Source: Tildeniella nuda ZEHNDER 1965/U140
GTDB taxonomy: Bacteria > Cyanobacteriota > Cyanobacteriia > Leptolyngbyales > Leptolyngbyaceae
Direction of reading: 5' to 3'
DNA length: 64,000 bases
NCBI GenBank assembly: GCA_019358895.1
Contig: JAHHIG010000001.1
Coordinates: forward strand, 660,427 to 724,426
Below, one piece after another: positions 60,757 to 64,000 of the stretch (position 1 is the first letter of the stretch; each line of letters begins with the position of its first letter). The position numbers and the translations under genes were made by a program. The notes below the pieces were generated by a model. It ran no database searches. It was not told the origin of the DNA and saw nothing but the letters and a program-made list of their open reading frames with translations.

Positions 60757-62667
60757 CTACTCCCTAATTTTAAGTTCTTGAATATTCCACAGCCCCCAAC
60801 TGGGCAAACCCGTGTACTTCAGTCCTTCCACTCGATCGCGGACTGCCATCAAGGCGCGATCGTTGACGAGATGGATGACGGGAAGCTGTTCCTGGACGAG
60901 ACGCTGAAATTCGGCGTAGATGGCTTTACGTTTCGCTTGGTCAAGTTCACGGGCACCAGTGATGAAGAGACGATCGATCGTCGTTTCCCAGTCGTTGGGT
61001 GCCCAACCTGGAAGCGGCGGTTGTCCGGGCTGTGGCTTCAGATTGAACGAGTGGGATGCCCCACTGCTCACCCACAAATTTGAGGCACCGTGGGGTTCGA
61101 TGCCGCCCGTAAAGCCGATCATATGGGCATCCCAATCACGCGAATTGTTGACCTTTTCGATCAGCACGTTGAAGTTGATGGGTGTATAGTCAACCTGAAT
61201 GCCGATTTTGCCCAGGTCTTGCTGCACTTGGGCACCGATCGCCACTCGCACAGGATTATTTGCGTTGGTAATCAGGCTGAACCGGACGCGATGATCAGCC
61301 GCATCAAACAGTTGTCCTTGAGCGCTGTACTTAAAGCCTGCCTGCTTCAATAAGGTCTTGGCTTTTTCAGGGTCATAGTCATACACTTTCAGACCATCGT
61401 TGAGAAAGTAAGGGCTTTGCACAGAAATGGGTGAATTTTGGATCACGCCTAAGCCCCGAAAAAGGTTGTTGTTGATGCGCTGGCGATCGATGCTGTACGC
61501 GACTGCCTGCCGAAACGCCAACGTATTGAACCAGCGCGATTTGATTGGATCGACAAGCGGTTTGCCATCTTTAGCCTTCGCCTTGTTCAGGTTGAACGTG
61601 AGATAGAGCGTTCCCGACCACGGTCCTCCATCCTGGATCGTAAAGTTGCCGCGTTTTTCTTCGCGCTTGAGCAGGGGCACATACTCCGATCGCAACGGTC
61701 GGACATCGCCGATGACATCCATATCGCCAGAACGAAACCGCAAAAGCTGCGTGTCCAGGTTTTCCACCACCTGCCAAATGATGCGATCGATGTAGGGCAG
61801 TTGCTTACCCTGAGCATCTTTACGCCAGTAGTAGGGATTGCGACGGAAAATCAGTCGTTGTCCAGCGATGTAACGCTCCATCACATAAGGACCATTCACC
61901 ACAATCTTTGTAGGGTCGGTATCGGTGCCCCAGGTCGAGAGAAACGTGAGGTTGCCATCCGCTCCCTTGGTTTTCAGCGTTTCTGCCAGCGCGTGCTTGG
62001 GCAAAATCACAATGCCGTCGGGTCCCGCTGTCGCGTTGAGCAAAGGCGCAAAGGGTTCTGGCAAAATAAACTCGACGCGCAGGTCATCTAGCTTTCGCAC
62101 GTCGGGATAGGCTTTGTTCACCCCAATTTGAATGCCTTCTTTAGCATCAGTGGGTACGTCTGGGTTCGCCACCACATCCCGATAGGTAAAGACGACATCA
62201 TCAGCGGTGAGCGGTGCCCCATCAGACCATTTCAAACCAGGACGCAGCTTGAAAACCAATCGTTTATTGTCGTCTGAAAACTGCCAGGACTCTGCTAAGG
62301 CAGGTTCGATCGCTCCAGTAACGCCGTTTTCTTGAGTTAAGCATTCGTAAGTGAAAAGAAAAATGCTGGGAAAGGTGTTTTTGTTCGCAAAGTTAAAGGT
62401 GTTTGGGTCAGTGACGGTGCTGAGTACCAATTGGCTACCCTGTGCCGCTTGAGTGCGAAACTGGTTTGGCTGGCAGCCTGAAAGAGGAGCGGTAAGGATC
62501 AGCGTCAACCCCACGATGATGACGGGAGCCTTAACCAAAGCTCTCACTGAAACCCTGCTGCGCTTAAGCGTACGATCGCCCTTCGTTGAAATGAGATTAC
62601 GGAGGGTCGCGATCGACAACCAGAACCAATAATGCAGAACCTTAAACAGAGAAGCGACAGAAATCAT
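60757..62667 (-). CDS. ABC transporter family-5 substrate-binding lipoprotein
   Basis: 636 residues. After a hydrophobic N-terminus and a lipobox (LILTAPLSGC) comes a periplasmic dipeptide/oligopeptide-type binding protein (SBP family 5): LAESWQFSDDNKRLVFKLRP, KWSDGAPLTADDVVFTY, and a late LPVIHLVNDRALMAVRD. Peptides or nickel are common ligands of the family, and the neighbour larB makes a nickel cofactor, but that link is only suggestive. The N-terminus has two hydrophobic stretches, so the true start may be internal. The final codons IRE-stop come from a GGGAGTA repeat. No permease or ATPase genes are adjacent. Confidence 0.9.
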   Translation of the reverse strand: MISVASLFKVLHYWFWLSIATLRNLISTKGDRTLKRSRVSVRALVKAPVIIVGLTLILTAPLSGCQPNQFRTQAAQGSQLVLSTVTDPNTFNFANKNTFPSIFLFTYECLTQENGVTGAIEPALAESWQFSDDNKRLVFKLRPGLKWSDGAPLTADDVVFTYRDVVANPDVPTDAKEGIQIGVNKAYPDVRKLDDLRVEFILPEPFAPLLNATAGPDGIVILPKHALAETLKTKGADGNLTFLSTWGTDTDPTKIVVNGPYVMERYIAGQRLIFRRNPYYWRKDAQGKQLPYIDRIIWQVVENLDTQLLRFRSGDMDVIGDVRPLRSEYVPLLKREEKRGNFTIQDGGPWSGTLYLTFNLNKAKAKDGKPLVDPIKSRWFNTLAFRQAVAYSIDRQRINNNLFRGLGVIQNSPISVQSPYFLNDGLKVYDYDPEKAKTLLKQAGFKYSAQGQLFDAADHRVRFSLITNANNPVRVAIGAQVQQDLGKIGIQVDYTPINFNVLIEKVNNSRDWDAHMIGFTGGIEPHGASNLWVSSGASHSFNLKPQPGQPPLPGWAPNDWETTIDRLFITGARELDQAKRKAIYAEFQRLVQEQLPVIHLVNDRALMAVRDRVEGLKYTGLPSWGLWNIQELKIRE

Positions 62668-62795
62668 GCTGAGCTGACTGAAGGGGGAACTATTTCTCTA
62701 CCAGTTTGCGTCTAAAACCTTTGCTTCGCGCATTGAATCGGTAAAACTCCACCAGCCAGTCTGTGATAGCCCAGTCTGTGCTAGCAAGTTTGTCA

Positions 62796-62806
62796 AAGGA
62801 GGTGAT
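62796..62806 (+). other. Perfect 11-nt Shine-Dalgarno-like sequence outside a gene start
   Basis: AAGGAGGTGAT, the full complement of the 16S rRNA 3' end, occurs on the plus strand with only a 14-codon frame after it. On the minus strand, ATCACCTCCTTT copies the 16S 3' end within the probable leader of the substrate-binding gene. Confidence 0.3.
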
Positions 62807-62867
62807 GGCTGCAAAAGGGTGCGGTTCATCTGGTCTGAACCTTGTGCATTAGCGGTCAGATTGCCCG

Positions 62868-63086
62868 TTACCCCGGTACTGAATCGCGCAGAATCGCCTG
62901 CAAGTCAGCGATCGCCCTCGTGTTCGTTTCCTGTTGGGCGGCTGTTCGATCTAAGGTTTGCTCAGTCTGCTGTTGACGTTGAGCCAGCAGCAGCAAAATT
63001 TCGTGAATCTGAGCAACCACTTGATCCTGCCGTTGCTGCCTCTGTTCTACGTCAGTCAAACGGTTTTCTAAGTCGCTGTCGCTCAT
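62868..63086 (-). CDS. Small coiled-coil protein
   Basis: 72 residues, almost all coiled coil with heptads (LENRLTDVEQRQQRQDQVVA, QIHEILLLLAQRQQ, TLDRTAAQQETNTRAIADLQ). Gln-rich. Similar small coiled-coil proteins of unknown role are frequent in cyanobacteria. ATG at 63086. Confidence 0.65.
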   Translation of the reverse strand: MSDSDLENRLTDVEQRQQRQDQVVAQIHEILLLLAQRQQQTEQTLDRTAAQQETNTRAIADLQAILRDSVPG

Positions 63087-63305
63087 GATGATTGCCCAGG
63101 TAATTTTAGGATTTTAGCGTACTGGATACCTGGGGAGGGCGTTTAGCATGAGAGTGATTCATCTCCAGCGGCAAGACCCAGTGCCCACAATCATAGGCTG
63201 TGTAGGCGATGATGGTGAAGTGAGAGCATGGACGATCGCCGACTGAAGCATGGCGTTGCTTTACATCAATCCATGATGGGACATAAATCTATTACGGGGA
63301 GGAGA

Positions 63306-63770
63306 ATGATGGCAAGTCGTTTGCAGTGGAGTGTTTGGCTTGTTTCACTGGCTATTCTGGGCGCGTTGCCTGCCTTGAGTCAGTCCAATTTTGGCAACCT
63401 GACTTTAAGTGCTGGCAAATTGTCAGGTACTTTGACAGGCTCTACGGGTGGCTCTACGTCGTTGCCTGCGATCGTCAGTAATCGCGATCGCAACAACAAC
63501 AGATGTCTTGGCTTTGGTGATCCGATGCCTGACCATGTGCTGGTCTTGCAGCAAAACGTTCCTAGCCTCAAGTTGCGCGTTAATAGTGGTGGTGGTGACA
63601 CAACGCTAGTCGTTCAAGGAACACGCGATGTTCGCTGCGGTGACGATTCCAAACGTGGCAAAGATGCCAGCCTCACCGATACCGATTGGCAAGCGGGGAC
63701 GTACAAGATTTGGGTAGGCACTGCAACACCGGGCGAACGGCGAGACTATACGCTGTATGTACGGCAGTAA
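63306..63770 (+). CDS. Secreted protein of unknown function
   Basis: About 154 residues with a signal peptide (LQWSVWLVSLAILGALPALS, cleavage near SQS). The mature part is a beta-rich domain (FGNLTLSAGKLSGTLTGSTG; PDHVLVLQQNVPSLKLRVNS; GTYKIWVGTATPGERRDYTL) like the PPC/beta-sandwich domains found in exported proteins. GGGGAGGAGA precedes the ATG at 63306, which settles the start over upstream in-frame codons. Confidence 0.75.
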   Translation: MMASRLQWSVWLVSLAILGALPALSQSNFGNLTLSAGKLSGTLTGSTGGSTSLPAIVSNRDRNNNRCLGFGDPMPDHVLVLQQNVPSLKLRVNSGGGDTTLVVQGTRDVRCGDDSKRGKDASLTDTDWQAGTYKIWVGTATPGERRDYTLYVRQ

Positions 63771-63779
63771 GCATTAGGG

Positions 63780-63878
63780 CTTGCTAAAAAATAGACTGCA
63801 CACTTTTGGATCAGCGATCAGCTATCAGCTTTTCGCTGATGGCTACAGACCATGCTGTTATTTCTGTACCACTCCTTA
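63780..63878. repeat. Roughly 97-bp dispersed repeat, copy 2 (inverted)
   Basis: Matches 20304-20399 in inverted orientation at both flanks, with a different central TCAGC-type repeat. The last 120 bp of the window show no gene. Confidence 0.8.
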
Positions 63879-64000
63879 GCTCGACTTTATCCAATTAGGC
63901 AGCGTAGCACAATAGGCTGAAACAGCAGTCTAATAAGACTTTTGGTATTTTTACCATATCGGTTGTTGCGCTAGAGACTGGGAAAAGTCGAGCTTGCCAC

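Overview
The window is chromosomal DNA from a cyanobacterium. The evidence is the very dense HIP1 octamer (GCGATCGC) and a gene set that includes the Calvin-cycle regulator CP12, homogentisate phytyltransferase (tocopherol pathway), a HetZ-family protein, an NrtS-like nitrate carrier, DUF3177 and several small families known mainly from cyanobacteria. A filamentous, Leptolyngbya- or Oscillatoria-like organism is a guess only. I saw no rRNA, tRNA, CRISPR array, phage module or intact transposase.

Layout. 0-8 kb holds housekeeping and signalling genes: the 3' part of mutS, a REC-GGDEF-EAL protein, ychF, a PLP-dependent decarboxylase and a DoxX-like protein. 8.4-13.2 kb is accessory island 1: a transposase remnant, a Uma2 nuclease, a PIN fragment, two unknown genes, a DUF104/PIN pair and a four-gene operon with DUF6888, DUF6887, HicB and HicA. 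13.3-40 kb is mostly core: aspA, a repeat-rich membrane-anchored protein, hetZ-like, a PilB-N-domain protein, nrtS-like, phzF-like, trmB, a phosphoesterase, an SMR-like protein, FIST, cp12, DUF3177, glmM, a methyltransferase, an HD-like protein, a C39 peptidase, a double BtuR/CobO protein, a divergent two-component pair and a glycosyltransferase. 40.3-49.2 kb is accessory island 2: DUF4160/DUF2442, a secreted protein with a membrane zinc-ribbon protein, and six successive plus-strand two-gene modules (one with a broken toxin, three VapBC-like, one retropepsin-like, one HicBA), a tRNA-dihydrouridine synthase and a Uma2 pseudogene. 49-64 kb returns to core and metabolic genes: a PD-(D/E)XK protein, GH1 beta-glucosidase, a PAS/GAF histidine kinase, hpt, a tandem GNAT, an M28 peptidase, a lipoprotein, DUF6391, larB and a family-5 substrate-binding protein.

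Three themes stand out. First, the plus-strand toxin-antitoxin-like modules of both islands are each followed, within 0-16 nt of the last stop codon, by an ACGATCGC-led element of one of three repeat families. This gives an orderly module-plus-repeat architecture. Second, the region carries several small repeat families: a 146-bp MITE with 11-bp inverted ends and target duplications (two copies), a roughly 100-bp MITE family with ACAGGACT(G/T)ACGCA-type ends (three copies), and a roughly 97-bp element (two copies). Third, ordinary intergenic repeat sequence lies in frame inside conserved genes (mutS, the decarboxylase, larB) and forms or abuts the 3' ends of others (larB, the ABC substrate-binding gene, the SMR-like gene, the beta-glucosidase).

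All functional calls come from reading motifs and family resemblance by eye. No database search was possible.
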